Source of the DNA: JAWKVD01 sp041398225
GTDB lineage: Bacteria > Pseudomonadota > Alphaproteobacteria > Caulobacterales > Hyphomonadaceae
DNA: 64,000 nucleotides
Direction: 5' to 3'
Assembly (NCBI GenBank): GCA_041398225.1
Contig: JAWKVD010000007.1
Coordinates: forward strand, 62,001-126,000
Position 1 is the stretch's first letter, and each line of letters starts with the position of its first letter. The position numbers were made by a program, and so were the translations under genes. Of this stretch, positions 1 to 7,289 are shown one piece after another. The notes beneath the pieces are model-generated. The model ran no database searches, was not told where the DNA came from, and saw only the letters and a program-made list of their open reading frames with translations.

Positions 1-654
1 GATCTTCTGGTTCACATCAATCAGGAGGGCGTCGCGCGCGGCGTCGGTCCCTACGCCTCCGGCTCGGCCCTGCACACCCAGGTGATGAAGACCGAGGCGC
101 TGCGCCAGGCGCTGGACCAGCACAGGTTCGATGCGGCCTTCGGCGGCGCCCGCCGCGACGAGGAGAAGTCGCGCGCCAAGGAGCGCATCTTCTCCTTCCG
201 CAACGAGGCGCACGCCTGGGACCCCAAGAACCAGCGCCCCGAATTGTGGAGCCTCTACAACACGCGCAAGGCGCCCGGAGAGTCGATCCGCGTCTTCCCG
301 CTGTCCAACTGGACCGAGCTGGATATCTGGGCCTACATCGCCGAGGAGGAGATCCCGATCGTCCCGCTCTATTTCGCCGCCCAGCGGCCCACCGTGGAGC
401 GCGACGGACAGATCTTCATGGTCGACGACGACCGCACGCCGATGCAGCCGGGCGAGGTTGCGCTTAACCGCACCATCCGCTTCCGCACCCTCGGCTGCTA
501 TCCGCTCACCGCCGCCATCGAAAGCGAGGCCGCGACGCTCGACGAGATCGTCGCCGAAATGCTGACCGCCCGCACCTCGGAGCGTTCGGGCCGGCTCATC
601 GACCACGATGAAAGCGGATCGATGGAGAAGAAGAAGCGCGAGGGGTATTTCTGA
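1..654 (+). CDS. cysD: Sulfate adenylyltransferase subunit 2 (CysD), 5' truncated by window edge
   Basis: Catalytic subunit of ATP sulfurylase, which makes adenosine 5'-phosphosulfate (APS) from ATP and sulfate in cytoplasmic sulfate assimilation; it works as a complex with CysN. The frame is open from base 1, so the real start lies upstream; an internal ATG at 82 is not the start because conserved CysD sequence (DLLVHINQEG, then GSALHTQVMKTEALRQAL) is readable before it. The hallmark AFGGARRDEEKSRAKER and the later FRTLGCYPLT segment are present, and the C-terminus has the usual KKKREGYF ending. The stop TGA at 652-654 overlaps the next start by one base (TGATG), so cysD and cysNC are translationally coupled. 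PAPS-reductase-like fold. Identification is firm. Confidence 0.96.
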   Translation, partial: DLLVHINQEGVARGVGPYASGSALHTQVMKTEALRQALDQHRFDAAFGGARRDEEKSRAKERIFSFRNEAHAWDPKNQRPELWSLYNTRKAPGESIRVFPLSNWTELDIWAYIAEEEIPIVPLYFAAQRPTVERDGQIFMVDDDRTPMQPGEVALNRTIRFRTLGCYPLTAAIESEAATLDEIVAEMLTARTSERSGRLIDHDESGSMEKKKREGYF

Positions 655-2627
655 TGGCGGGCAAGGTCACGCCGCTTCGCCAGCCCCTGACGGCGAACAG
701 CGCCGGCGCCGAAACGCCGGAGGCCTCGGCGGCGCGCGCGCTTGCCTCCGCCGAGCAGGGCGTTCTGCGCTTCATCACCTGCGGATCGGTGGACGACGGC
801 AAATCCACGCTCATCGGCCGCCTCCTTTACGACACCAAGCTCCTGTTCGAGGATCAGCTCGCCTCGCTCGAACGCGACAGCGTCAAGCACGGCACGCAGG
901 GCGACCGCATGGATTTCGCGCTTCTGCTCGACGGTCTCGAAGCCGAGCGCGAGCAGGGCATCACCATCGACGTCGCCTATCGCTTCTTCGCGACCGACAA
1001 GCGCAAATTCATCGTCGCCGACACCCCCGGCCACGAACAGTACACGCGAAACATGGCCACCGGCGCGTCCACCGCCGATCTCGCCGTCATCCTGATCGAC
1101 GCGCGCAAGGGCGTGCTCACGCAGACGCGCCGCCATACCTTCATCAATCACCTGCTCGGCGTGAAGCGTCTCGTGCTGGCCGTGAACAAGATGGATCTGG
1201 TCGAACATTCCCAGTCCCGCTTCCACGAGATCGTCAGCGACTATCTGAAATTCGCCGAGCCGCTGGGCTTTGAAAGCATCACGCCGATCCCGATGTCGGC
1301 GCTCAACGGCGACAATGTGATCCAGCGCGGCGACGCGATGGACTGGTATGCCGGGCCGACCCTGCTTGAGCATCTCGAACAGGTCGAAGCCGGCGAGGCC
1401 TCGGGCGACGGGCCGTTCCGCATGCCCGTCCAGTGGGTCAACCGCCCCAATCTCGATTTCCGCGGCTTCTCGGGAACCGTCACCTCCGGCCAGATCGCCG
1501 TGGGCGATCCGGTCGTGGTCGCGCGCTCGGGAAAAACCTCGCGCATCCGCGCCATCGTCACCGCAGACGGCGATCTTCCGTCCGCGCGCGCGGGCGATGC
1601 GGTCACGCTTCAGCTCGACGACGAGGTCGACGTATCGCGCGGCGACATCTTCAGCGAGCCGACCCACCGGCCCGACGTCGCCAACCAGTTCGCCGCCAAC
1701 CTGCTGTGGATGCACGAGGACGAACTCGTGCCCGGCCGTCCCTATCTTCTGAAGATCGGCACGCAGACCGTGCAGGCCTCGGTCAAGGACATCCGCCACA
1801 AGGTCGACGTCAACACGCTGGACAAGTCGCCCGGCCAGTCTCTGGGCCTCAACGAGATCGGCCTGTGCAGCATCGGAACCAACGTGTCCGTCGCCTTCGA
1901 TCCCTATCGCAAGATCCGCGAGGGCGGCGCCTTCATCCTGATCGACCGCTTCTCCAACCAGACCGTCGCGGCGGGCATGATCGAGTTCTCGCTGCTCAAG
2001 GCCACCAACGTTCACCGCCAGGCGATGGACGTGACCAAGGCCAGCCGCTCGATGCTGAACGGCCACCGCTCGGCGATCCTGTGGTTCACCGGCCTGTCGG
2101 GCGCGGGCAAATCCACCATCGCCAACATCGTCGAGCGCCGCCTCGCGACGCGCGGCGTCCACACCTATTCGCTCGACGGCGACAACATCCGCCAGGGTCT
2201 CAACAAGGATCTCGGCTTCTCCGATCAGGACCGCGTGGAGAACATCCGCCGGATCGGGGAGGTGGCGAAGCTCTTCGTCGACGCCGGCGTCATCGTCACC
2301 TGCTCGTTCATCTCGCCCTTCCGCGCCGAGCGCGACATGGTTCGCGCGCTGGTCGAGCAGGGCGAGTTCTTCGAGGTCTTTGTCGACACTCCGCTCGAGG
2401 TCGCCGAAAGCCGCGACCCGAAGGGCCTCTACCGCAAGGCCCGCGCCGGCGAGATCAAGAACTTCACCGGCATCGACAGCCCGTATGAGCCGCCGGTGAA
2501 CCCCGATCTCGTGCTGGAGGCCGCGAAACACTCGGCCGACGAGCTGGCGGATCAGGTGATGGCCTTCCTCCGCAGCCAGGAAATCGTCGCGGCCGAAGCC
2601 GAGGACCCCATCGACTTCACCATCTAG
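654..2627 (+). CDS. cysNC: Bifunctional sulfate adenylyltransferase subunit 1 / adenylylsulfate kinase (CysN-CysC fusion)
   Basis: 657-aa fusion that couples GTP hydrolysis to APS synthesis (with CysD) and then phosphorylates APS to PAPS. The CysN part carries EF-Tu-like G motifs: P-loop GSVDDGKS at about 44-51, DTPGH at 123-127 and NKMD at 178-181, followed by beta-barrel domains. The CysC kinase domain starts near residue 470 with a second P-loop, GLSGAGKS at 480-487, the DGDN motif near 508, and the FISPFRAERD region. This fusion is common in alphaproteobacteria. Start ATG at 654 overlaps the cysD stop, so the two form one operon. A ~100-base gap follows before the next gene, which has its own operator, so the operon probably ends here. 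Confidence 0.96.
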   Translation: MAGKVTPLRQPLTANSAGAETPEASAARALASAEQGVLRFITCGSVDDGKSTLIGRLLYDTKLLFEDQLASLERDSVKHGTQGDRMDFALLLDGLEAEREQGITIDVAYRFFATDKRKFIVADTPGHEQYTRNMATGASTADLAVILIDARKGVLTQTRRHTFINHLLGVKRLVLAVNKMDLVEHSQSRFHEIVSDYLKFAEPLGFESITPIPMSALNGDNVIQRGDAMDWYAGPTLLEHLEQVEAGEASGDGPFRMPVQWVNRPNLDFRGFSGTVTSGQIAVGDPVVVARSGKTSRIRAIVTADGDLPSARAGDAVTLQLDDEVDVSRGDIFSEPTHRPDVANQFAANLLWMHEDELVPGRPYLLKIGTQTVQASVKDIRHKVDVNTLDKSPGQSLGLNEIGLCSIGTNVSVAFDPYRKIREGGAFILIDRFSNQTVAAGMIEFSLLKATNVHRQAMDVTKASRSMLNGHRSAILWFTGLSGAGKSTIANIVERRLATRGVHTYSLDGDNIRQGLNKDLGFSDQDRVENIRRIGEVAKLFVDAGVIVTCSFISPFRAERDMVRALVEQGEFFEVFVDTPLEVAESRDPKGLYRKARAGEIKNFTGIDSPYEPPVNPDLVLEAAKHSADELADQVMAFLRSQEIVAAEAEDPIDFTI

Positions 2628-2692
2628 CGCCGGGGAGCGATCCGCCGCGCGGCGCTCGGTCCCAGGGCGTTTCTGTGCGCGCCGGACAAACC

Positions 2693-2705
2693 GTTATTGT
2701 ATAAC
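2693..2705 (+). promoter_or_regulatory. Zur-like operator upstream of the ZIP transporter gene
   Basis: The bases GTTAT-TGT-ATAAC form a perfect 5-bp inverted repeat with a 3-base spacer and are followed by ATTTG. This closely resembles the Zur box of proteobacteria as I remember it (GTTATANTATAACATTTC type). It lies 25 bases before the start of a ZIP-family transporter, where a bound repressor would block transcription. Seen: the palindrome and its position. Inferred: zinc-dependent repression by Zur. Confidence 0.7.
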
Positions 2706-2730
2706 ATTTGAATCCGGTGCAGTAGGATGA

Positions 2731-3411
2731 ATGATGTCTGGATGGCTCACCGCATCCACCGACGAGCTGCTCGTTCTCGGGGCGGCGATCGCGACCTCCG
2801 CGATCGCGATCGTATTCGCGCGCCTTGCGGCCACCTCGGCGGCGCGCTTCGCCAACATCCTCACCTTTCTCGCCGGCGTCGTGCTGTTGCTGGTCTCGCT
2901 CGGCCACCTCGCGCCTGAAGCCTTCGCCGAGGGCACGCTGGCGCGCGTGCTGCTGATCGGCGGCATTCTGCTTGGCCTGCTGATCGAGCGCGCCTTCCGC
3001 TCGCACTCTCATGTGCCGTCGCGCTTCATGCCGGGCGCGGCGATCATGGGACTTGTCGCGCTGGGCGTGCACTCCACGCTCGACGGCGCGGTCTACGCGG
3101 CGACCTTCGCCCACGACGAACAGTCCGGACTTCTGGTGTCGGTCGGGCTGATCCTGCACGAAGCGCCCGAAGGCGTCGTCGCCTATCTGCTGGCCCACCA
3201 GGTCGGATGGAGCCGCGCGCGCGCGATCTTCGCCGCGCTGGTCGCGTCCACCTTCACCACGCCGCTCGGCTGGGCGCTCGCCCACCTGTCGTGGAACGGC
3301 GCCGAGCACATGCAGAGCCTGCTGTTCTCGGTGTCGGGCGGTCTGTTGATCTATGTTGGGGTTCGCCTGGCGATCGGCGGGTGGCGCTCGCTCCAGCGCC
3401 GCGAGGTTTGA
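2731..3411 (+). CDS. ZIP-family divalent metal (zinc) transporter
   Basis: 226-aa polytopic inner-membrane protein with about seven or eight hydrophobic segments. Two ZIP signatures sit in adjacent helices: HSTLDG at 114-119 (TM4-type metal site) and HEAPEG at 143-148 (TM5-type, normally HNxPEG). A short His-containing loop, SHSH near 91-94, precedes them, as in ZIP cytoplasmic loops. ZIP proteins move zinc or related divalent cations into the cytoplasm. Two start codons are adjacent (2731 and 2734); an AGGA-type ribosome site lies about 5 bases upstream. The Zur-like palindrome directly upstream supports zinc import induced by zinc starvation. Family assignment is good; the exact metal is inferred from the operator. 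Confidence 0.85.
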   Translation: MMSGWLTASTDELLVLGAAIATSAIAIVFARLAATSAARFANILTFLAGVVLLLVSLGHLAPEAFAEGTLARVLLIGGILLGLLIERAFRSHSHVPSRFMPGAAIMGLVALGVHSTLDGAVYAATFAHDEQSGLLVSVGLILHEAPEGVVAYLLAHQVGWSRARAIFAALVASTFTTPLGWALAHLSWNGAEHMQSLLFSVSGGLLIYVGVRLAIGGWRSLQRREV

Positions 3412-3414
3412 GCC

Positions 3415-3519
3415 CTAGCGCTTGGCCGCGTTGGCGTAGTTGAGCCCGGCGACAAGCACCGACACGGGCATCAGATAGGCGCAGACGCAGGCGTAAAAAC
3501 ACGCACGAGTGAAATACAT
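3415..3519 (-). CDS. Small cysteine-containing membrane peptide (34 aa), unrecognised
   Basis: A short open frame on the minus strand with a perfect GGAGG ribosome site (3525-3529) five bases before its ATG. The product has three cysteines in the N-terminal third (C7, C11, C13), one hydrophobic stretch able to span a membrane (about residues 8-26), and a basic end, AAKR. It converges on the ZIP gene: its stop lies four bases beyond the ZIP stop. The strong ribosome site and alanine/valine-rich hydrophobic core argue for real translation, but I know no family for it. Confidence 0.5.
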   Translation of the reverse strand: MYFTRACFYACVCAYLMPVSVLVAGLNYANAAKR

Positions 3520-3686
3520 CGAAACCTCCGTTCGGCGCCCCATCCCCGGTGCGCCTTGGCGGCGAAGTCCGCCCCTGTTCAGTCGCTAAAGCTTCGTGGT
3601 CTGTAACGCTCGGTGGAGTCTGAGCGAAGCCGGTTAACGAGGAATGGATGCATGGCGCGTCCGTGATTTTACAGGGGATTTCGCCG

Positions 3687-4190
3687 ATGCGCTGGCTGAT
3701 CCGGAACGTCCCGAACGCGATGGCGCTGTTCATGTCGGCGATCTTCATCGACAGTCTGCGCTACAAATTCACTGACGATCCCAAGACGCAGGAGATCTTC
3801 GGCCGCCTCGACGCCTGGGCCGCCAGCCTCGGCGCGCCCGGCCTTTTCGCGCCCTCCGGCCTGTTCAGCCAGTATGTGATCGGCTCGATCGAGCTGCTGG
3901 CCTCGGGCCTTCTCCTCGCTGGACTTCTCCCGCGCTTCCGCAACCTTCAGGCGCTCGGCGCGCTGGCCGGGGTGATGGTGATGCTCGGCGCGGTGAACTT
4001 CCATCTTTTCACGCCCCTGGGCACCGATCCCAACCATGACGGCGGCGGGCTCTTCATGGCCGCGTGCACCAACCTCGTCTTCGGGCTGGCGCTTCTGGGC
4101 GTGTTCCGCCGCAACGAGCTTGTACTCGAACTGCGCCGCATCGCCGGCGTGTTCGCCCCCGCGCCGAACCCGGAGACGGTCACCGGCTGA
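3687..4190 (+). CDS. DoxX-like integral membrane protein
   Basis: About 167 aa from this start, with four predicted membrane segments and the layout of the DoxX/YkgB group: an N-terminal helix, a periplasmic part, then IGSIELLASGLLLAGLLPRF and the late NFHLF/DPNHDGGGLF region. The biochemical role of this family is poorly defined; DoxX relatives have been linked to redox and thiol stress. The start is ambiguous: an ATG at 3648 with GAGGA five bases before it would add 13 residues, whereas the ATG at 3687 has AGGGGA eight bases upstream and begins nearer the first conserved helix. No operon link to neighbours is evident. Confidence 0.6.
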   Translation: MRWLIRNVPNAMALFMSAIFIDSLRYKFTDDPKTQEIFGRLDAWAASLGAPGLFAPSGLFSQYVIGSIELLASGLLLAGLLPRFRNLQALGALAGVMVMLGAVNFHLFTPLGTDPNHDGGGLFMAACTNLVFGLALLGVFRRNELVLELRRIAGVFAPAPNPETVTG

Positions 4191-4318
4191 GTGCAGCCGA
4201 AACGCGCGGGACCAGCAGATTCTTCGCCAATTCGCGGGCGCCGGGATAGAAATTCTCGTCAAATCGGGGCATGCGGGCAGGATCAGGTTCGCCGCCTCAT
4301 CGGACAGCGAGAATTCAG

Positions 4319-5026
4319 ATGGCCAACAAGGTATATCCATCCGCAGCCGCCGCGCTCGACGGCCTGTTGTTTGACGGCATGACGATCATGGCCGGCGGCT
4401 TCGGGCTCTGCGGCATTCCGGAAAATCTGATCAGCGCGATCAAGGACGCCGGCGTGAAAGACCTCACCGTGGTCTCCAACAACGCCGGCGTGGACGGCTT
4501 CGGCCTCGGCGTTCTGCTCAACACCCGCCAGGTCAAGAAGATGATCTCGTCCTATGTCGGCGAGAACAAGGAGTTCGAGCGCCAGTATCTCTCCGGCGAG
4601 CTGGAGCTGGAGTTCAACCCGCAGGGCACGCTGGCCGAACGCTGCCGCGCGGGCGGCGCCGGCATTCCCGCCTTCTACACCAGAACCGGCGTCGGCACGC
4701 TGGTCGCCGAAGGCAAGGAGACGCGCGAGTTCAACGGCGAGACCTATGTCATGGAGACCGGTCTGCGTTCCGACGTTTCGATCGTGAAAGCCTGGAAGGG
4801 CGATGCGCAGGGCAATCTCGTCTTCCGCAAGACGGCCCGCAACTTCAACCCGGACATGGCGATGGCCGGCAAGGTCTGCGTCGCCGAGGTCGAGGAGATC
4901 GTGCCCGTCGGTTCGATCGACCCCGACCACATTCATCTGCCCGGCGTGTTCGTGAACCGCATCACGCAGGGAACGTTCGAGAAGCGGATCGAGAAGGTCA
5001 CGACGCGCGCGAGGGAGTCAGTCTGA
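4319..5026 (+). CDS. scoA: 3-oxoacid CoA-transferase subunit A
   Basis: 235-aa alpha subunit of a succinyl-CoA:3-ketoacid (or acetate-type) CoA-transferase, which moves CoA between succinyl-CoA and acetoacetate in ketone-body or short-chain acid use. The glycine-rich CoA-binding segment GGFGLCGIPENLI is at about residues 22-34, and the C-terminal half holds the family's conserved VAEVEEIV and HLPGVFVNRI stretches. Start ATG 4319 (MANKVYPSA) fits the family N-terminus; an in-frame ATG at 4271 would add 16 unrelated residues. The stop overlaps the scoB start (TGATG at 5024-5028), so the two subunits are translationally coupled. Confidence 0.93.
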   Translation: MANKVYPSAAAALDGLLFDGMTIMAGGFGLCGIPENLISAIKDAGVKDLTVVSNNAGVDGFGLGVLLNTRQVKKMISSYVGENKEFERQYLSGELELEFNPQGTLAERCRAGGAGIPAFYTRTGVGTLVAEGKETREFNGETYVMETGLRSDVSIVKAWKGDAQGNLVFRKTARNFNPDMAMAGKVCVAEVEEIVPVGSIDPDHIHLPGVFVNRITQGTFEKRIEKVTTRARESV

Positions 5027-5811
5027 TGCCTTGGGATCGCAACGACATGGCGCAACGCGCCGCGCAGGAGCTTGAAGACGGCTTCTACGTGAATCTCGGC
5101 ATCGGCATTCCGACGCTGGTCTCCAACTACATCCCCGAAGGCGTCGACGTTACGCTGCAATCGGAGAACGGCATGCTCGGCATGGGTCCGTTCCCGTATG
5201 AGGGCGAGGAAGACCCCGACCTCATCAATGCGGGCAAGCAGACCATCACCGAGCTTGACCGCACCAGCTATTTCTCCTCCTCCACCTCCTTCGCCATGAT
5301 CCGCGGCGGCCATATCGACCTCGCCATCCTCGGCGCCATGGAGGTCTCCGAGAAGGGCGACCTCGCCAACTGGATGATCCCCGGCAAGCTGGTGAAGGGC
5401 ATGGGCGGCGCGATGGACCTGGTGGCCGGCGTCAAGCGCGTCGTCGTGGTCATGGATCACGCCAACAAGGCCGGCGAGTCGAAAGTGCTGAAGGAATGCA
5501 CCCTTCCGCTCACCGGGCTCGGCGTCGTCAATCGCATCATCACCAATCTCGGCGTGTTCGATGTGGTCGAGGGCGGCATCAAGGTCGTCGAACTGGCCGA
5601 CGGCGTCACCATGGACGACCTCCGCGCCCAGCCCGAAGCCACCATCGTCGCCTGCTCGCGGGGCGAACGCCCCGCACCTCGACTCCTCCCTCCTGAAAGG
5701 GGAGGTCGTCCCGCAGGGACCGAGGAAGCCTCAAGACGTTGCGCCTCACCCACCACTGTCATCCCGGGCGAGGCCGCGGACGAAGTCCGGCCGAGACCCG
5801 GGACCCATTGA
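5026..5811 (+). CDS. scoB: 3-oxoacid CoA-transferase subunit B with repeat-derived C-terminal extension
   Basis: Beta subunit of the CoA-transferase. The catalytic glutamate is E47 in SENGMLG, and the core runs through GVFDVVEGGIKVVELADGVT to about residue 212 (EATIVACS), where ScoB proteins normally end. The frame continues for nearly 50 more residues, to 5811, rich in Arg, Pro and Gly. That tail is encoded by dispersed intergenic repeats (a CTCCTCCC/GGGGAGG hairpin at about 5682-5706 and the left arm of a GTCATCCCGG element from 5758). The simplest reading is that repeat insertion removed the original stop and extended the protein. The core fold should not be affected. Confidence 0.88.
   Translation: MPWDRNDMAQRAAQELEDGFYVNLGIGIPTLVSNYIPEGVDVTLQSENGMLGMGPFPYEGEEDPDLINAGKQTITELDRTSYFSSSTSFAMIRGGHIDLAILGAMEVSEKGDLANWMIPGKLVKGMGGAMDLVAGVKRVVVVMDHANKAGESKVLKECTLPLTGLGVVNRIITNLGVFDVVEGGIKVVELADGVTMDDLRAQPEATIVACSRGERPAPRLLPPERGGRPAGTEEASRRCASPTTVIPGEAADEVRPRPGTH
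5676..5712. repeat. Short hairpin repeat within the 3' end of scoB
   Basis: CTCCTCCCTCCTGAAAGGGGAGG-type sequence: a pyrimidine-rich arm, a short loop and a purine-rich arm, followed by CCGCAGGGACCGAG. It begins just after the codons for the normal ScoB C-terminus. Similar CTCCCC/GGGGAG hairpins are common dispersed intergenic elements in Caulobacter-type genomes. Here it is read through as coding sequence. Confidence 0.5.
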
Positions 5812-5872
5812 GGCCGTCGAGGTTGATGAATGGGTCCCGGCTCGCGCCGCTGTGCGGCTTGGCCGGGATGAC
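5758..5872. repeat. Dispersed palindromic element (GTCATCCCGG ... CCGGGATGAC)
   Basis: Imperfect inverted repeat of about 115 bases. The left arm begins GTCATCCCGG and reaches GGGACCCATT; the right arm runs AATGGGTCCC to CCGGGATGAC. The outer ten bases and the inner ten bases pair exactly, with looser pairing between. This is a widespread alphaproteobacterial intergenic palindromic repeat type. Its left arm supplies the last ~18 codons of scoB, and the scoB stop (TGA, 5809-5811) lies at the element's inner end. Confidence 0.7.
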
Positions 5873-5897
5873 AACTGTGGATGACTTGCGATGGAAA

Positions 5898-5934
5898 GCG
5901 TCTCGAAGAGACGCGTCCCCAGCGAAGGCTGGGG
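5898..5934. repeat. Twin small hairpins of a second dispersed repeat family
   Basis: Two back-to-back perfect hairpins: GCGTCTC-gaa-GAGACGC (5898-5914) and CCCCAGC-gaag-GCTGGGG (5917-5934). The second, CCCCAGCGAAGGCTGGGG, is a familiar dispersed intergenic repeat of alphaproteobacteria. No coding function is seen. Confidence 0.55.
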
Positions 5935-5971
5935 TCCAGTCACTAAAGCCAAGAAGACGACGGCGCCCTTT

Positions 5972-6040
5972 TCCTCCACCGCCTTTGGCGGGGGAGGTGG
6001 CTCGCAAGCCCGAAGGGCGAAGCGAGACGGAGGGGTGGCG
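5972..6040. repeat. Third dispersed repeat (CCTCCACCGCC / GGCGGGGGAGG hairpin with GAAGGGCGAAGCGAG tail)
   Basis: Pyrimidine arm CCTCCACCGCC, a TTT-containing loop, and purine arm GGCGGGGGAGG, followed by a tail containing CGAAGGGCGAAGCGAGACGGAGGGG. This composite of a strong hairpin plus a GCTTCGC-type tail is a typical intergenic repeat of Caulobacter-like genomes. It is the fourth repeat unit stacked within 400 bases downstream of the scoB core. Confidence 0.5.
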
Positions 6041-6672
6041 CAAACTTATCCGACCCACTCGGTTTCGCCCGCATATTCCTCTCGCGTCTGACGCGGGGAG
6101 GGTTCGGGAGACGTCTCGAGTCCATCGAATGTCAGGCCCCGGCCGGCGTGTTGAGGCCAGGTCCGCGAAGCGGGCGCAGCGGACAAGACGCTTCGCCTGA
6201 CCAACGCCCGGGAGTGTCGAGCTCCCGGGAAGCTCGCGGAAACCGGCTCATGCAAACAGGTTTCGGGGTGTCGAAACCGGGCTCCAGGTCTCGCGGAGAG
6301 ATCTGCACGCGGGTCCGATGCGAAATGGGTCCAAATGCTGGGACGTGGGCCGTGTGATCTCTGACGATCGAGACGCAACCGGTGTTCCCCAGCCAAACCC
6401 GCCAGCCGCACCGATCCTCAAACTCGCCGCGGGCGTGAAGGTCATTGCCCGGACAGCCAGCTCCACCCCACACAAGGAGAGGGCTGGCAACTTACCCGGC
6501 GCGGCCCCACGCGCCCCGGCCTCCTGTTTCGAAACAGAAGGAGGCGACGCACGCAGCATCCCGGATGGCCCACGCCAGTCCGAACGCGCCCGTTTGCGTG
6601 GACTTGAACACGCAAACCACAAACAAGCTGCGCCCGGTTCAACGCGTGAAAGCCGTGTGGTCACGTCAGCGT
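6041..6672. other. Non-coding, structure-rich intergenic region
   Basis: About 630 bases with no frame showing codon bias or recognisable protein. Several strong palindromes are visible: CCCGGGAG-loop-CTCCCGGG (6207-6229), GGTTTCG-loop-CGAAACC (6259-6278), and CTGTTTC/GAAACAG (6524-6537) flanked by CCTCC and GGAGG. The first two share the loop sequence GTGTCGA. It lies between convergent transcripts (scoAB from the left, DUF3501 from the right). Possibilities are more repeat debris or a structured RNA; I do not recognise a known RNA family. Confidence 0.4.
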
Positions 6673-7260
6673 CTAGCTGAAACTGTCGCCAGTCGCAGCG
6701 CGCGTCGCCGGCGACAGGCGACATGCCCATAGTGCCGCATCCACGCCCGCCAGCGATCTGTACGCCCGATCGCGGAACAGCGCCAGTGGCTCCGGCTTCA
6801 GCTTGAAGTGGACGAAGTGAACCGACGACGACTTGCCGCTCTCGTCGGTGCGTTCCACATCGCCCTCCGGTTCGGCCGCGATGCGCTCGGTTCCGATCTG
6901 AAGGAAGAAGCAGTCTTCAACGCCGCCCAGCCGGCTGAGGATCGAGGCGCGGCGCTTGGGATCGTCGATCTCGAACATGATCGTCGCCGTCAGCTCCGAG
7001 CCTTGCGGGATCATCGGATTGTACGCCGCCAGCTCGTCCTTGAGCTGTTCGGCGCCGCCTTTTTCGATCGCCAGCATTTCCTGAACCTGGAACAGCATCG
7101 TGTCGAAGGTCTCGAAATAGAACGTGCACACCGGCCCCACCTCGATGCGGCGAAGCTTCTTGCGCGGCAGAAGCTCGCGGCGGCGCTCGCTGCGCTGCGC
7201 GCGGAACTCGGCGTCCGGGATGATGTCGGCGGCGGTGATGATGCGTTCAGAGGCGGGCAT
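6673..7260 (-). CDS. DUF3501 family protein
   Basis: 195-aa protein of the DUF3501 family, with the readable family core RRELLPRKKLRRIEVGP, FYFETFDTMLFQVQEML, AYNPMIPQGSELTATIMFEI and the C-terminal LSPATRAA. Function is unknown. The gene is characteristically the last member of a rubrerythrin/Fe-S oxidoreductase/DUF3501 operon, as here. Start ATG at 7260 has GAGGAGGA 6-7 bases before it and lies 29 bases after the upstream stop, so co-transcription is very likely. The conserved context suggests a shared role with the Fe-S protein in peroxide or redox stress, but that is inference. Confidence 0.88.
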   Translation of the reverse strand: MPASERIITAADIIPDAEFRAQRSERRRELLPRKKLRRIEVGPVCTFYFETFDTMLFQVQEMLAIEKGGAEQLKDELAAYNPMIPQGSELTATIMFEIDDPKRRASILSRLGGVEDCFFLQIGTERIAAEPEGDVERTDESGKSSSVHFVHFKLKPEPLALFRDRAYRSLAGVDAALWACRLSPATRAATGDSFS

Positions 7261-7289
7261 GTCTTCCTCCTCGGTCTGTAGAAAAACGG

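Noticed and set aside
498..2531. A 677-codon open frame antisense to cysNC
   Set aside because: It is a shadow of high GC coding on the other strand; cysNC has all its motifs and the antisense product matches nothing.
6100..6660. RNase P RNA or tmRNA
   Set aside because: I looked for the conserved cores of both and did not find them; the similarity is limited to short GC-rich words.
6132..6730. Open frames in the intergenic region 6.1-6.7 kb
   Set aside because: Frames exist on both strands with no codon bias, no ribosome site and no recognisable protein; the sequence is dominated by palindromes.
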